In this document: one piece after another, positions 26,385 to 41,300 of the stretch
Numbering within the stretch: position 1 is the stretch's first letter
How the letters are laid out: each line of letters begins with the position of its first letter
DNA from: Ananas comosus
Lineage: Eukaryota > Streptophyta > Magnoliopsida > Poales > Bromeliaceae
Reading direction: 5' to 3'
Length of the DNA stretch: 64,000 nucleotides
Assembly (NCBI RefSeq): GCF_001540865.1
Contig: NC_033633.1
Location: 8,215,691 to 8,279,690 of the forward strand
The notes under the pieces: model-generated
Databases searched by the model: none
Seen by the model: only the letters and a program-made list of their open reading frames with translations
What the model was told of the DNA's origin: nothing
Translations under genes and position numbers: made by a program

Positions 26385-29300
26385 GATGATATGATAGCCT
26401 TCGTATCTCTTAGACTATGAAAGCTAAAAAACCGGGAATTTAGTTAGTGAAACTAGTAAAGATTGGAAACCTAATTATGATAATAGTACACCGTTAACCG
26501 TAACCTGTATCCTAAAATTTCATAGGTTTAAGTTTGTTTTATACAACCCGGTACAAAGTCCTTTTGTTTTTTTTTTCTTGGTGTTTTCTAGGTTTCGGGT
26601 AACCCCGAATTTGGTGTAAAGTATGTTATATGTATTATGTGTGACCCGGAATATTTCGGGTAATTGTAAAATACCCCTGATCTTTTAAGATCTTTTAAGT
26701 TCACATTATACGCTGTAACCGGGTCTAGTCAATCCAACAAACCCTAACGTCTCTCTAACGCCACTCTTTTATGATGACGCCGTTTTATGAAATAAATAAA
26801 AACATTGATTATCGAACAAATAACGAGCTGTATAGCGTTAGAATACTCAGTTTGTTTCTTCGTGTAGAAACATGCGAAAACGAGGTCGAGACAAAATACT
26901 CTTAGTATCAAGACATGTAGCAACTCTAAAGTTTCCCACTAGTAGGGAAATCTAATAAAATTCAATTTACATAAAAATACTAAGAGGTCTCATGGTTGAT
27001 AAAGTCGAAGAATTAAGCTTAGTTATAAATTTATAGCCGACTTACTCAGGTCAACTTAGCACTTAGTTACTTAACCACCTTAACAGGCTTGGCAACCAGC
27101 TCGGTGACCAGCTTGGCTATTTTGGAATTAGACTATCGCAAAAACGCGCACAATATATATTGAAAGAAAGAAAATACGGATTCCAAAGACACCTACAAAG
27201 TTTGTTTTACCGAATCAACTGGTTTCACAAACTTATGAATTGTCATGACATGAGTGGTTCTAGTCTGTTTACCCATTCACGGGTTCAATCCGTTTGATTT
27301 CAGTTTTGGATAAGTTGAGTCGTTGACAACTTAATTACGAAAAAAAAAAAAAAAGGGGTCAGTTTTACCAGTTGAAAACTTTTGTGGTTACTGAGTACTA
27401 CACAACTACACACACATACGTATGTTAATGTAATAGAGTAACAGGGGTACGTTGGTTTAAAAATAGTTGGTTTAAAATTTTTGATTCATCAACTTCTGGA
27501 AAACACATCACTCACCTGTACAATTAAACGTAACGTTAATTTAATAAGGGTAACATCTATCAGGATGATTCTTGTATGGTTTACCTATACATTATTACTG
27601 TCCATCTTCTTTGGAAAAAAGGGGGGGAATTAATAACTTATTTTGAAAAATCATGGTGTAGATAATAACCTACGATACTAATAATATCACGTTATTAATT
27701 GACACCCTCGAAAATTATTATAGATGGAAGATGAAACCGGAGAAGACGAAGAGACCCAACGAAAAGTTGGAACACAAGACGATAATTTTTGGGGTATTTG
27801 AAAAGTATATTCTTAGTTAAAAAATAAAGATCTCAAAACCGGTGACAAGAAAGAATTACAATCAACTCGTTAAGTCTACGGGATGAGATCAGAAGTTATA
27901 AAATAATTTAATATTCCATGTTGTATTTTAACATCTCAGAAAAGGAAAAAGGTAGTATACAAATATTATATTCATATGCATATTGTTGAAGGTGGCTAAC
28001 ATGAATCACGTCAACCAATTCTTAAATTACCAACCATAGGCTCTAAAATTCAAGTTTTAGATTAACGAAATATAAAGATCGACTCAAATAAAGAGTCTTT
28101 ACTTGTTTTTGTACATCGTACAAGAGAGAGAGAGAGAGTGAAACTATTTTTTTTTTTTTTTTTTTTGGGGTTTCTTGTTTTACCAAAAAGGATGGTACAT
28201 TCGTAGAAAATTACTCCACTAATAATCAACCAATACAGACTGTCGAGATAACAATCCTTGTACAGGGTTTGAACCTGGTCTCCCTTACGAAATAAAGTAA
28301 AAGTACCCTAGTTTGTTCCAAAGTTAAACAATCGATGTTTGTGATTTTCCGAAAGCTTTTATTTATAATAAAAATGTATCATAGTATTAACCTTCAAGAT
28401 TAAAACTTGAAATGTTTTAAAAGATTAGCTCTGCATCCTTTTTGACAATTTATATTTATAATTTTTATGGTAATAGACCATCGAAATCAAAAATCTCTAT
28501 TTTCTGAGTAGAAAGTGTAATAAAAACGTACTCGAATTAATATAAGAATAATTATTTGTATCTTTCTAAACTTCTATCTCAATACATTGATTTGTCCTTC
28601 CTTTTTCTACCCACTCGTTTTCGATTTGGATTTTCCCGAATAAAACGTCACTCCTTTGTCAATATTTTTCTCTCGTAAAACAGTCAAGAACAAACCTAAA
28701 TAGGGACTTGTCCTTAGAATTAATTAGTGTACTTTAATTTGGGGTCTTGTTCCCGGTGTCGGAGTCACACCACCAACACGGTAAGGACAGGAAAAAACGA
28801 ATTTAAGACGCCGTCAACCCGAATACAGCTCTTTTTTAAATCCAGAATTAAGACTCATCAAGAAGAGACATTGCAGGTAAGGTGCATTTAATACATTGCA
28901 TAATAAATGTTGTTAAAAAAAGAATATCAATAAAAATAAATTTGAATGAATTTTATAACAAGTAAAATAGACTGGTTAGAATGTACCGATTCACTTAATT
29001 TATTCCCGTAATTCCTCATACGTACGTATAAGATCGAAACCTATACGAACTTTGAAAGTTCACCTGGACTCACGTATCTAATCTATCGTTCCAACTCGGT
29101 TACCGATGGTTTGGAGATGAGTCTTAGAGTGGTATAGATCGATTAGAATAAAGAAAAGAAAAGAAAAGAAAAGAAAAACTTAACTTTAATAAGTCTTTTG
29201 TGTTTTCCTCCTGGTTTTCCCGTTGAAAAACAAAAGTAAAAAGGAGTTTACTAGTTTACCACGAACTCAACTCGAAAAGTCATCTACGTCCACCCCAGAG

Positions 29301-32300
29301 AGACGTCAGGGAAAGTCGTACGGACTCGAGTTAGTGGGAATGAGATTTGTGTGAGAAAGGTTTGGATAGGTTCGATGGGTCTTCTAGAAACACAACCAAT
29401 GGAGAGTCCTTCCCTCTTCGTGAAGAGGTTTAGTGTATTTTTTTTATCGTTCGGTAGGATAATATAATCGGATGATAACTTTAAACTTTTCAGGGGAAGT
29501 GAAAGGTTAAGGAAAAAGAAAGGGACGGTCATTGTACACTCCGACCAAAAACACGAGTGTACCTTTTTTGAGATGAGTATAACGTAACTTTTAGTGAATG
29601 GTTCTTCGTGAAAAGGAGTTGGTAGTAGTATTAGTGTTAGTAATAAAGGACGAAGAAAAACTTCGACTTTCCTCTCAAGTTCAACAGTTACTAGTAGTTC
29701 CTCTGGTAGAGTTCGAGAGTGACGTCATAGAACATTCAAGGTTAGATGATAAGGTCGTACGTTTTCAAGAGAGAGTACGAAAAACACAGTGAAAACTCGT
29801 GGTATGAGTAGTGACGTACACATCATCAGAGACGTTTAAGACTAAGTCACGACGACGAAGTTTATTTTAGGCTAAAGCAGCTGGGCTTACCCCAAGAGCT
29901 TTCGACCAGAAACTCACGTTTACACACATCGACCTTACCTCAATGTACAGAACTACTGGTCCTGATACAGAACCCAGAATTGAATAGCCCGGCTCCCGAC
30001 AGGCCAAGCTAGAGAGGCCGCTGGCCTGCCGAGCATAAGGAGCTTAAGGAGCTAAATAGCAGCTTAAGAGACAGGCCGGGCTAGGGGGTGCTTGAACCGT
30101 ACGAGTTCTTGGACTTTTGTAACGAAAACATGAGGTTAAGGGAGAGGCCAAGCTAAGGAGCTCTCGAGCCGGAAGACTACTTGGAGCTCCTCGAGTCTTA
30201 TCCACTATTGAACGAGAGACCCCTCTAGGGCGGCGTATAGCCGTTGACGTGGCTTAACCTCTAAGACCCAGAACGAAGAACGGCTAATTTGCCCTCATAA
30301 GGCTAAGTTTAAAGACTATACTTAGTAGACTCTTATGAATTATAAGTCTTGTTATCGGAGAGTCCCGGCTAAGGGCTTCCTTAGCCGATGACGTCATTAG
30401 ACGTTCAAGATAGTCGACGACTCTTGTTGAATGTCCCTCTTTAGGGAGTTAGTTAACCCTTTAATATACTTGACGTTTGAGACTTAGAACGTTTGTTGGT
30501 TGAAATGCCCGGCTAAGGATATCTTTAACCGCTAGAAAGCTCGAACTGAATAGAGATAGATGAGCCTTTGGCTAATTCGCCGTCGTAGGGACGCGTCGAC
30601 TTGGTCAACTCAGTCGACTTCTAAAACCTGAACAGCTACTTATTAGAGAGGCCCTGTCAGCCATAGAGGTGACGGGCGGAGTTGTTAGAAGTCATAAACC
30701 AGGAAAGGTCGTTGAAAGAGCTCCCGCCGTAGAGACTTCTAGAAACAGGCTTATTGAGCTCGAACGTTTTAAACAAGAATCGGCCTTTGTTAAATTGTCC
30801 GTGTTAGCTCCTCGATGAATTGACGTTAAGTAATCTTAGAGACCTGGAGAGTTTGTTATCGGAGTCGCCTCAATAAGGCAGGCCATAGCTGGCGGAATGC
30901 TTAGAGTTCTTAGAGCACGAAGTGTTGTTATCGAAAAAGCCGCAAGATGGTGTACTCTAACCTTTAAACTCGTTAAACCTCTATAATAGAGAGAAGGTGT
31001 TGTTAGACTAACCACCTTAAGGTGGCCTTTAACCCTTCAATGTCTTCGACTGCGAAGAAGAGCATATACTCTTAGTCTACAGACCCTGGTAAGGCTTACT
31101 CGATTGGTTGACGAGCTTGAATCTTCTCTAGCTGAAGAAGCCTTTAGTGAAACAGCCAGGTTAAGGCCTATCGTAACCTTTCGAGTTCTTGAACCATCAC
31201 GACGTTAACTCCGTCTTACTCGAAAGCCCGGGATAAGGAGGCTCAAACCCGATGACGTTCTTCGATGTTCTGGAACGGAACCGGCTATTATTCGAGAGCC
31301 CCTGGTAAGGCTCGTGAAAGCTTGTGGAGCGCCTAGAGTGTAACTAGTGTAACATGTTGTTAAGGGAGCTCCCAGGAAACGGCCTCAGAGAGAAGTACGA
31401 TTTTTTAGAGTCGTAGTAGTTGAAGAGAGTGTTATCTGAGTTGCCTTCGTAGGAGGGAAACGAGCCGAGTTGGCGTAATTGACAGGACCTAAACTGTTTA
31501 TTGTCGAAAAGTCCACATTAAGGGAGGCGATAGCCACTCAGCTCCTTGGACTGGTCTGATTCCGATCCGGTGTTAGAGGATTGACCACGTCAGGGAGGAC
31601 TCAATCCGGAAGAGCTCCTTGAGCTGAAGGATCTAGAACGCCGCTTGTTAAATAGGCCACTTCAGGGCTTATACGACAGTTCCACATTCTCTGACTGGGT
31701 AGAGGACGAATTACCTTTATTGAATCACCCATCACAAGGAAGTACCGACCCCTTAAACTTAAACGAGCCACTTGAGCTAGAGAGAAGTTTACTTAAGTCG
31801 CCCCTAAATGGAGGCCTCTAACCGTTGACGAGCTCAAATGACTTTGAAAGAGACGTACTGTTGTTACAAAGTCCACAATATGGTGGCCTCTAGCCTTTAG
31901 AGCGGAGTGAGTTACATGAATTAAATGTTTCATTATTAGTAAGTCCGGGTTAAGGAAGCTGATAAGCCGTGACGTTGTTCGAGATACTTAACTCCGAAAG
32001 ACTCTTGAGTGACTGTCCTCATTATGGCCGTCTCTAGCCTGTCAATTGACTCGAAGTTCAATATGACCTAAACTCGTCTTTAGTTAATAGTCCTCTTTAG
32101 GGAAGAAGATAACCTCTAGAGTAGTTCGATCTCTCTGAATTAGATAGAAAGTTAGCTAACCTTCCCGCGTATGGACGAAGCTAGCTGGCTGACTGTTCGG
32201 ATGTGGCTGATTTAAATAGCTTATTAAAAGAGCTGCCAAGTTAAGGAAGACATGAGAGCTCGAAGGGCAACTCGAGCAAATGCCCATTGCTTAATACACC

Positions 32301-35300
32301 GCGCGGTAACCCAAGTACACAGCCGAGTGCCCGGAGACTCTACTTCTCGAATAGCTGACGCTGCCACCGCCCCTAGTATCATCGCTAACACGAACAAAGT
32401 CGTCGCCAAACGCACCGCGAAGAAATATATTACGAATCTTATACCTACTTAACCTCCCTTCAAAGACACAGTTTAAGTCTACCTCTTCTCATACTCCCCT
32501 TTCTTCTGTCATTTACCGGGTCTTTTCTGTTGTTTACCTAGTTTTTTTTACCCTTCATAACCTTCCACTTCAGGTACAGACACCACCGAAGAGGACTACT
32601 CTCCTTGTCGAGAAGTAGACTAAGTACGTAAGAACCTCACTTTTCCCTTCACCCACGAAGTCTCTTAAGTCACCAGACTTTTTCTAAACCTTCAACTTAC
32701 GTCAAATCGACAACGTCTTGTAAGAGAGAAAGAAAAAGTAAAAAAAAAGAAATAAAAACATCACAAAACAAACCAACGACTTCACCCCACACCCATTTCT
32801 ACACGACCCAAAACATACGCCTTTAGATAATGATAACATCATCAAACATCTGAGTCATTTAGTTAGGGAACGGAAAGACTTTTAGACATGACGTTCATTG
32901 TAGAGAAAAGAACACGTTTGATCAGAAACCAATGACAAGTATGACGTACTTTTAAAAGTTAATTTGGTTCACTAAAACGTCTATCTACTCTTAGTGAAAA
33001 TCGGGCTTATTTTAAACGTTCCAAACTAAATGTTCTCTCTTCATCTACTTTGTGAGGTTGGAGACATCACTAATCATTCAAAAGTCGTCAAGTAGAGTTT
33101 ACGGAATGTGTAGTTGTTTGAAATGTTCCGCTTTTTCTAATAGTGTATAAATGTAACCTTGAATTTATAATGTCTTAAACAAGTAGTATTCGGTTTAAAT
33201 GTCTACCTAAAGTTTGCATTGTCCTATTCTCACTCAAGGTGACTCTTTTACATGTAACGCTGCATATAAGGCTTAGAGTTCCATAGAAATGTAAATCCTC
33301 TGTTATAAGGACGCAAGGAAGTTTGTTAATGTAGACTAAACCGTTTACCAATTCGGACTGACCAAAACGATAGCCGAACTTACTAGTTTTCTCTTTTTTA
33401 TTTTTTTTTATTTTCCTTTTTGGTATTTGGGATGGTTACATAATTGATTACAAGCTTCGTTTTAAACAAGAACAAGGTACCGTAGAAACACGAAAAAGCG
33501 CGAGTAACAACCCAGTGGCATATTAGTGTTGGTAATACCCATGGTATCTTGGTCACCACCAAACTCTTTTTCTCTTTTCTTAACTACAAGATACGTATTA
33601 TGTACATGTTCGACGAAAATCGTCGTGTCTGTTAGTCCAAACAACATCCTACGGTACGGTTTACTCAGTCGAAGCTGAAGTTCAGCGTCCCCTAGAGAAG
33701 TAATAATAGTCCCGAGCCTTATAGTACAGGACACTACTCCCATTGCCGTTCTTAATTTTTATTTTTAATAACTGCCAAGAAGTTCCTTTGACTTTCAACA
33801 CCACTTTTCTTTACTCTTCACGGATCCTGGAGAGGCTAACTCGGGTGCTCGTTTTGAACATTCGTTGGGACGTCGAAAACCGTCTCTTAAATACACACCA
33901 CAGGACTCTAGTTATACTTAATAATTTCACTCCGAGTAACCAATATAGGTAAATATGTTTCATCGCTAATAATGATAACTTCTACGCTCCAATAGAAAAA
34001 GGTTTGGGAAAGTTCCTAAACGAAGTAATTTCATCCCTCATCTTGGTCATCTCTAACGAAAGGAGTAAATGGGATCTCAACTCATAGAGTAACCTACTTT
34101 ATCTAGTTATTCCCTTTGATCACTTTTTCTTTATTAAGCTGTACTATAAACATTATATTATTGAGGTGTAAAGTTGTCTTTCACTACTGTTACTATGACA
34201 CTGACTGTTAAGTTCTGACTATGAGCTCAAGCTAGTTTTTCCTCAAACAAAAGTAAATCGGTCTCCCATATAGAAGTTAAAAGAAGCTGTTAATTCAAGT
34301 GATAGAAACCTTTAGTTAATTCGATTACTTGTTATCTTATATATTTGGTTGGACAAACCCAAAGACGATCGAACGTTTCATTACGGTAGTAGTCCAGGTG
34401 GCAGCGCTCTCTTTTGAGCCTTTAATAACGACTAAAGTACGTCTTTTGTCATCAGAATTATTGTTATTAAGATCTTCGTCAGTTTATTATATAGTCTTTG
34501 GACATTCTAGGTGACCGTTTCGCCGCAGGTAGGAACGATTACGTTGTGGGTTTGAACAGCTTCTGCCTTAGTCGTGATATGTTGAGGTTCTCGACGTCTA
34601 TGGTCTTTTATACAATTGTAGTTTTATATAAAAAAGTTCTCCTCATGAACATAGATACTAATCAGCAGGTTTTGGATTGTTTTTGTTTACTGTTCGTGAA
34701 TAAGATGACCGTCTAACCCAAAAGAAAGCTTTCCCTTTTAAAGTTTACTCTGTGTAAACTACCATGAACACGTATAACTTAGTTTTGATTATAGTTAATT
34801 CTTTATTTTTTATTTATTCAATGGAACCTCGCTTCTATGAGTACATGTAATTTTCAACGTTATCCTCTCGAGAGGTACACGTCCAGGGTGTAGACTTTTA
34901 CGTCCTTTATTGTACACTGTGGAGATCTAAACATCAAGAAATATTTTCTATATTACACCAGTTTGGAGAATTGGACCGATATCTTAAACCTGCCACCGAT
35001 CCAAGTTCTCTAATTCTCTCAATTCATACGATTCTGATCTCATCGGGATCCTGCCCACTGAGGGAGTCTTCACCCCGCAGTGTATTGTTAACTCCGACTG
35101 ACGTTTCAGGTGTTAAAAAAAAAAAAACCGATTATATCTTGTATTACTGTTGTATTTATTATATACCATCCTGTTTTTTTTAACATCTTTTCTCAGAGTT
35201 GTTACTTCAAAATCTTTAGTGTCATCGACTTATATTTCTAAAATCATTTTGTTAATCTCTTTCCGAACCAGTTCAGTCCAACCAGTTAGGCGACTGACTT

Positions 35301-38300
35301 TTTGTTTACAGTTGATAAAGTTTACCCTATTAAAATTTATAAAACGTCAATTACTGGGAAATTTTTAGTCAACTGAACGGTCCGATCATATTCCACTTGG
35401 CAGTTAGTTGTTTCTTATGAGTGTCATTACTTCTAATTGAAGGTGTATTCCGATGTGATGGAAATTTAAGTACATCAGCGCTGAATCTTATATAGAAGGT
35501 AGAAAACCTTTGAAATATAGTCTTTATCTTCTTTAATAGAGCGATTTCTTTCAGGGTCTAAAAAATAAAAGTGCTAGTGCATCAGACGTTGTCTTTTATA
35601 GTTTAGTAGTTGGGGGAAACGATTTCTTTGATAATTTCTCATTGTATATAATCTATTTAGGTCACTATTCTTATTGCTGTTCGTTTACTTTATCGAGTGT
35701 AAGAGTGTAAGACTAGTGTCTGACGACTGACAGCGTCCAGTTGTTCGGCTTATTTTGGAGAGCTTGACGACATCCGATTTTCTAACGTTATTCTGCCTAC
35801 TTTAAGTCGACTTCATTAGTGGAGACCTCTCAAGTTGTTTACTTTCAGTCATTCATTTCGATAACTAGGTAGTTATTCAATGCATTAACAAGTTTCCATT
35901 GAGTCGTACGTGATGGTTTGACATCTTGAAGACATACAACAGGAGATGTGTTTCCTAAGGAAGTTAGTTCACATATTTTACATCCGAAGAACAACTCTAA
36001 GGGAGTTGATAGCCGGTACACTTATCTGGGGAGTCGAGAAAAAAAAAAAAAAAAACCCAATGTAAACGAGCAGAACTAAATTCAACAAAGTAATCCCTAA
36101 GGTAATTAAAATTACCGAGGTAGTCAATATTGTCCGATTGAAAATTGTCTTGGATGTCTTTTTGGCTCTGCAATTTAAATTGGCATTATGAGTCTAATGC
36201 GTATTAAAGTGGTATTACTCTTTATTGAACTTAGTTTTACTCCTTTTCGTATACCCGCAGTTTTTTTTTTTTCTATTTCAACCCCTCGGATAAAGTTTTA
36301 TCGGTTGTCGACGTCCCTAGAGACATTCTAAAATCGGTAGATAATAAGTACTACTCCTGATTTTCAATGCCTTTTGTCTTAATACTTATTTCTACTAATA
36401 ATACAGTCCTTTTGTCAATGTTTTATCTAGTGGATGCTCTAGAAGGTACAGTTTTCCGAAGTATAGTTACTACAATTTCGTAACTAATGACTAGAGGTCC
36501 AAGGTATTCAAATAAGACTCCAGTAGTCGTCTATACTTACAGAGTGGTAGTGACGCGTGCATTCTTTTTATAATCCGGAGTCTGTTTTTTGGTTTTTGGT
36601 GTATTTTCTTGGATGTTTCCGATCCGATGTAATCATGGTAGACGGGTAATCACTGTCTTCATTTAGGACTTTTTATTAATGTTTATTAGACTTGTACATC
36701 TAGCTTACTCTATTTAGAAGTGTGTTAATTCGTGTTTTACGTCTTCTATCATTTTTTTCTTATTACCTTTTAACATAGTTATCTACGACACGATGGGGCT
36801 ACTACGTTGAACCGGGGACTTGTAAAGTGAATTTGTGACAGTAGGAGGTCAAAAGAGTATACAACGTTAAGGTAGGAATCGTCACCTTTTTTTTTTCTTG
36901 TTCTTTTATTACATCCGACTGGAAAAGTGATTTTACTGGAAAGATTGAAGTAAAGTTCATTTGAATTTTTGTTTCATGAAAATTATCTTCCCTAATATAC
37001 CAGTAAAATCTTTTGAAAAAAAAAACTACCAGTCCTTACTTTGACGTTGTATAATTTTTGAAGTCCCTGATGCATAAATTCACTTCTCAAGTCCCTGGTG
37101 TAGTGTTATAACCCTATCATTCCCCTGATAGGTATGTAATATGACTTTTATAGAATGGATAATAATCTCTACCTTAACTACAACATTAGTACTCGTACTC
37201 TTATCTAGGAGGCTGTGAAACGTCATCACCATAGAGGTTATAGATGATGGATTATTGTTTTTATTTATATCTGATGTACCATAATTATAAATGGTCTTCT
37301 CTGTTTTGTATATTATGATGTTATGTCAAAGAAGAAGCCGAATACTACTTTGTTTTATGTTGATTATTGTTGAGTCAGTACTTAAGGCTTAACCTATATC
37401 AACCTAATTGTTCCATTATTTGATTGTATATATTACCTCTAAATACCCCTTCCTTTTTATTTTTTCTTTTAGGAGATTTGGTTGGAAAAGTCCCGGAAGA
37501 AGTCTACAACCTCTACATAAAGACCCGAAGAATAAGGAGGTGAGTTCCATCATTGGTAAGGAGCATCGAGAAAGGCGGAGCGGTTGTTCTTTTGAAAAGG
37601 GTCGTTCATCTCGCAAGAGACTCCCATACGCATCTGAACCAAAGCGAAGGAATTGAAAGAAATTGAATAAAAGGCTTCAGACGAAAGTGCTATATCAAGT
37701 AATTTTAGAGTAAGACTACGATCTTCTGTGTAAGGTTAATGAGGTTTGTACTTAAAAAAGACAGTTCAAAATGGAAGGTATCAAATTAACAGGATAGTAA
37801 ACATCTTTCTTATTTGTCACTTGACAACCCGACGCGTGTGGTGGAGTTAAACAACTAGAAGAGAGGTTAGAGGTTTGATAAGTCTATCAGTTTGATGTCT
37901 CTCTTCATGGTAACGTAAAGAGATATTCGTTAAATGCACGGTTTTAAATGCGTGATATTATCTTGTTCTTTTCCGATTGAATTATTTATCGTATGGAGAT
38001 CGAGTACTGAAACCTTGAGCCAAAATATTCATATATATCCTGCACGGCATCGTCCTATCAGGGACCTAAGATCGAGTAAGGCTCTTGGGTTGACTTTTAT
38101 TAATTTTTAGTCAATCATGAACTGGTGGTTTAAGCACATGTTTTGAATTCTTCCTTTTGCTCTAGATAAAATAGAATCAACGTTAACATATGTATAAAAA
38201 CGTACATGTCTTTTTTTTTTACTGCTTTATGGTATCTACTACACTCTCAAATGTACTAGGGAGAGACAAGGAAGTTTTTCTTAATAGGCCGGTGGTATTA

Positions 38301-41300
38301 GAGGTTGACGCTCTATCAACGGAGACGTCAGCTTAAGGTAACGCCTATATCATAGTGGACGTCGTTACGTTTTCTTCGTCGTTAAACATTTTATCACCGT
38401 CGTTCTATTATTCAAGGCCACGTAAAAACCCAAAAGAAAAAAGTGGAAAAAAAAACCAAAATAATGTGATATGATCTGAACTTGAAGTCCCAACAAAAGC
38501 GAAAGATATAGCATGAAGAAAAAGACAGTTTTTAAAATAATAAGTAAACCGTCATTAGGGATATGCGATAGTTGCTTGCTATTTTAAAATTAGTCGTGGC
38601 TCGTAAAAGAACGTATATCAAAGAGGTCGGGGTTTTGGACCAAAACTATCAAGCGCACGCGCTTTCACAAAAACTAGTTCCTTCTTTTACATCAATTCGT
38701 CGTTACGTTTCGCTCGCATCTCTCAAACTTTAAGTGTGAGATGTTCATCGTAGAAAAGATACTAGACGGTGGTTTTAATTGGTATTGCTCCAGCTTTAGA
38801 GTTGCAAAAGAATTGGTTTAATTCCTGAGATCTGAAGAGATGACTCGAGGATTTCACATTAATTCGAGAAAAAGTTTACGAGCTTACGAAAAGATCATTT
38901 CTTCGACTTGGTTTGTTCGTGATTCGTGTGTATAGTCGTAGTAAGTAGCTCGTGCAGATTAATGCTTCCACATATCTTGAATGGACTTGATAGCGGGTAA
39001 AACTAGACTGATGGATTGGGTATTTTTAAAACTAAAACAGTAGATTGAAAAATTCAGTCAACTATCTTTAGCTAATTACTGAGAAGGTAAAGTTTTAAAT
39101 CTATTCTTGTTCGTATTATTTACGTAGTTTTACTCGTGACTCGGATTCGAAGCATGCCCTTCTTGGTAGTGTGGCGAATTTAGTTTGTTTACTTTTCGAA
39201 CCTATACTTTTAGTTTTAAAAGTCCCTAACTAATCCATCACTTACCTAAACCTAAACCTACCCCTGACATTAGCAGCAGCAATGGTAGAAGCTCGAAGAG
39301 GGGGCCTTCGCCGAGCGGGTCGTGGACTCTGTTGAAGGTGAGGTCGCGGGGGCCGCGGCCGCGGCCGCTTGAGTAGCGTGATTTTGCCGCCGCCGCCGCC
39401 GCCGCCGCCTTCGCGAAGAGGGATAGCGAACGAAAGATATAGGCGTCAGCTGAGGCCACTTCACGAAGTCTCATTTCGCTTTATTTATTTATTTATTTTT
39501 AAGAGACGAAAAACAAAAACAAAAAAAAAAAAAACAAAAAACGAAAAAAAAAATCCACGTGTCGTCGTGTCACGTGAACGAATAGAGAAGCGGTTTATAA
39601 AATATAAAGAGCAAAAAAAAAATAAAAACCTTTTCACTCTTAAAAATCACCACATAAAACGACGATGTAATCGAAACCGTTGCAGAGTGCAAATGTAGGC
39701 GTTATATATTATCTACGCGTCAATGTTTGTTAAGATGTCATATTTAAATCTAGTAAATTCTATATTATTATAGCTAAAATCGGCGGCGTAATGGTTTGAT
39801 CTGCTTTTGTATCTTGTTTCGGGTTCATTCCCGAAAAAAACGTTTATCGGGGTACTGTTTAAAATAAACATTTTTATCGGGGCAGGTTTTTAATAAACGT
39901 TTTTACCGGGATGGGGACGGTGCGGTCGCGGTGCAGTCGCGGTGCGCCCGTCCCGCCCGGGTCCACAAATTCAACTTGTGCCACTTGGTAAGTGGCACAA
40001 GTTATGTTTTAAAGTGGCACAAGTTATGTTTTAAAAACATAACCTGTGCCACTTACCAAGTGGCACAGGTTATGTTTATGGGGTTGTTACTGATTCAACC
40101 TCCATAAACATAATCTGTGCCACTTAGTAAGTGGCACAGGTTAATAAACATAACCTGTGCCACTTACCAAGTGGCACAGGTTATGTTTATAAAGCTAGAA
40201 TCGATAAAACATAACTTGTGCCACTTAGTAAGTGGCACAGGTTATGTTTTTGAAACATAACTTGTACCACTTAGTAAGTGGCACAGGTTATGTTTTTGAA
40301 ACATAACTTGTGCCACTTACCAAGTGGCACAAGTTGAATTGGTAGACCGGGTCGGGGCGGGCGCACCGCGACTGCACCGCGAACGCACCGCTCCGGTCCC
40401 GGTAAAAACGTTTATTTAAAAACTGTCCCGGTTAAAATTTTTTTTTTAAACATTCCCCCGATAAACGTTTTTTTCGGGGGGTTCATTCCTTGTAAAGGAG
40501 TTTTTGTTCCTCTAACCTACGTCTTGTTACAACTTCAATTTGATATGTAGTCGAACGGTTAGATCTTTAAAATGTTCCTTTACTTCTAACGTTATAGAGA
40601 GGGGCATTTAAGCTCAAGCGTTGACCTTTTCATACGGGATCGTAAGTCGCGGTCAATGGCGCAGCGGTGATCCAATGGGTACTCGGGAGGCCGCTAAAGC
40701 ATCACGAACCGAAGCCTTTTAGGCCGCACAAACCGCTCCAAAAGATTGAGGAAAGGACGTGTCTTGTGTCTGAGAGTTCGGCTGCATTTGTGCTCGCTCT
40801 AAATTAATGACACAGCTATAGATTTGACTGTCTTTAAATTTCGAGCTAGACAATGTCTACTTCTTTAAAGCTTTTAAGGACGACTTAACGTCGAATTTAG
40901 AGTAATGTCATTCGACGAACAAAAGAGTACTTAAAATCCTAAACATTGGTAGCCTGGCTAGCGAGATTTAGATGAAGATAAATAGGAAGTCCGAGATATT
41001 ACTTCAAAACATTACTTGTTGATACCTACGTATAAGGGTCTTTTTTCATAAGTGGTTGTATTTATGTTTACATTTTGTATGGACAATTTTTGAGCCGATA
41101 ACTTGGAAAATTTATGAGCATGAGAAGGCGTTCCGGTATGGCTGAACGTTCTCCTTGTTGGCGTAACAGATAGTGGGTTAAGATGTTACATCTTTAATAT
41201 CGCAGCAATTAACTTTCTTTTCTAATCTCGGGGGTGCTTCGTAAAGTTTAGCCGAAGTTCTTGACACCGCGTAGGCCGAAAATGTTCTTTACCTTGTTCT

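Noticed and set aside
32224..32415. Minus-strand frame MRLATTLFVLAMILGAVAASAI..., resembling a signal peptide
   Set aside because: It is the mirrored shadow of the LRR protein's membrane-span region. The hydrophobicity comes from base composition, not from a separate gene.
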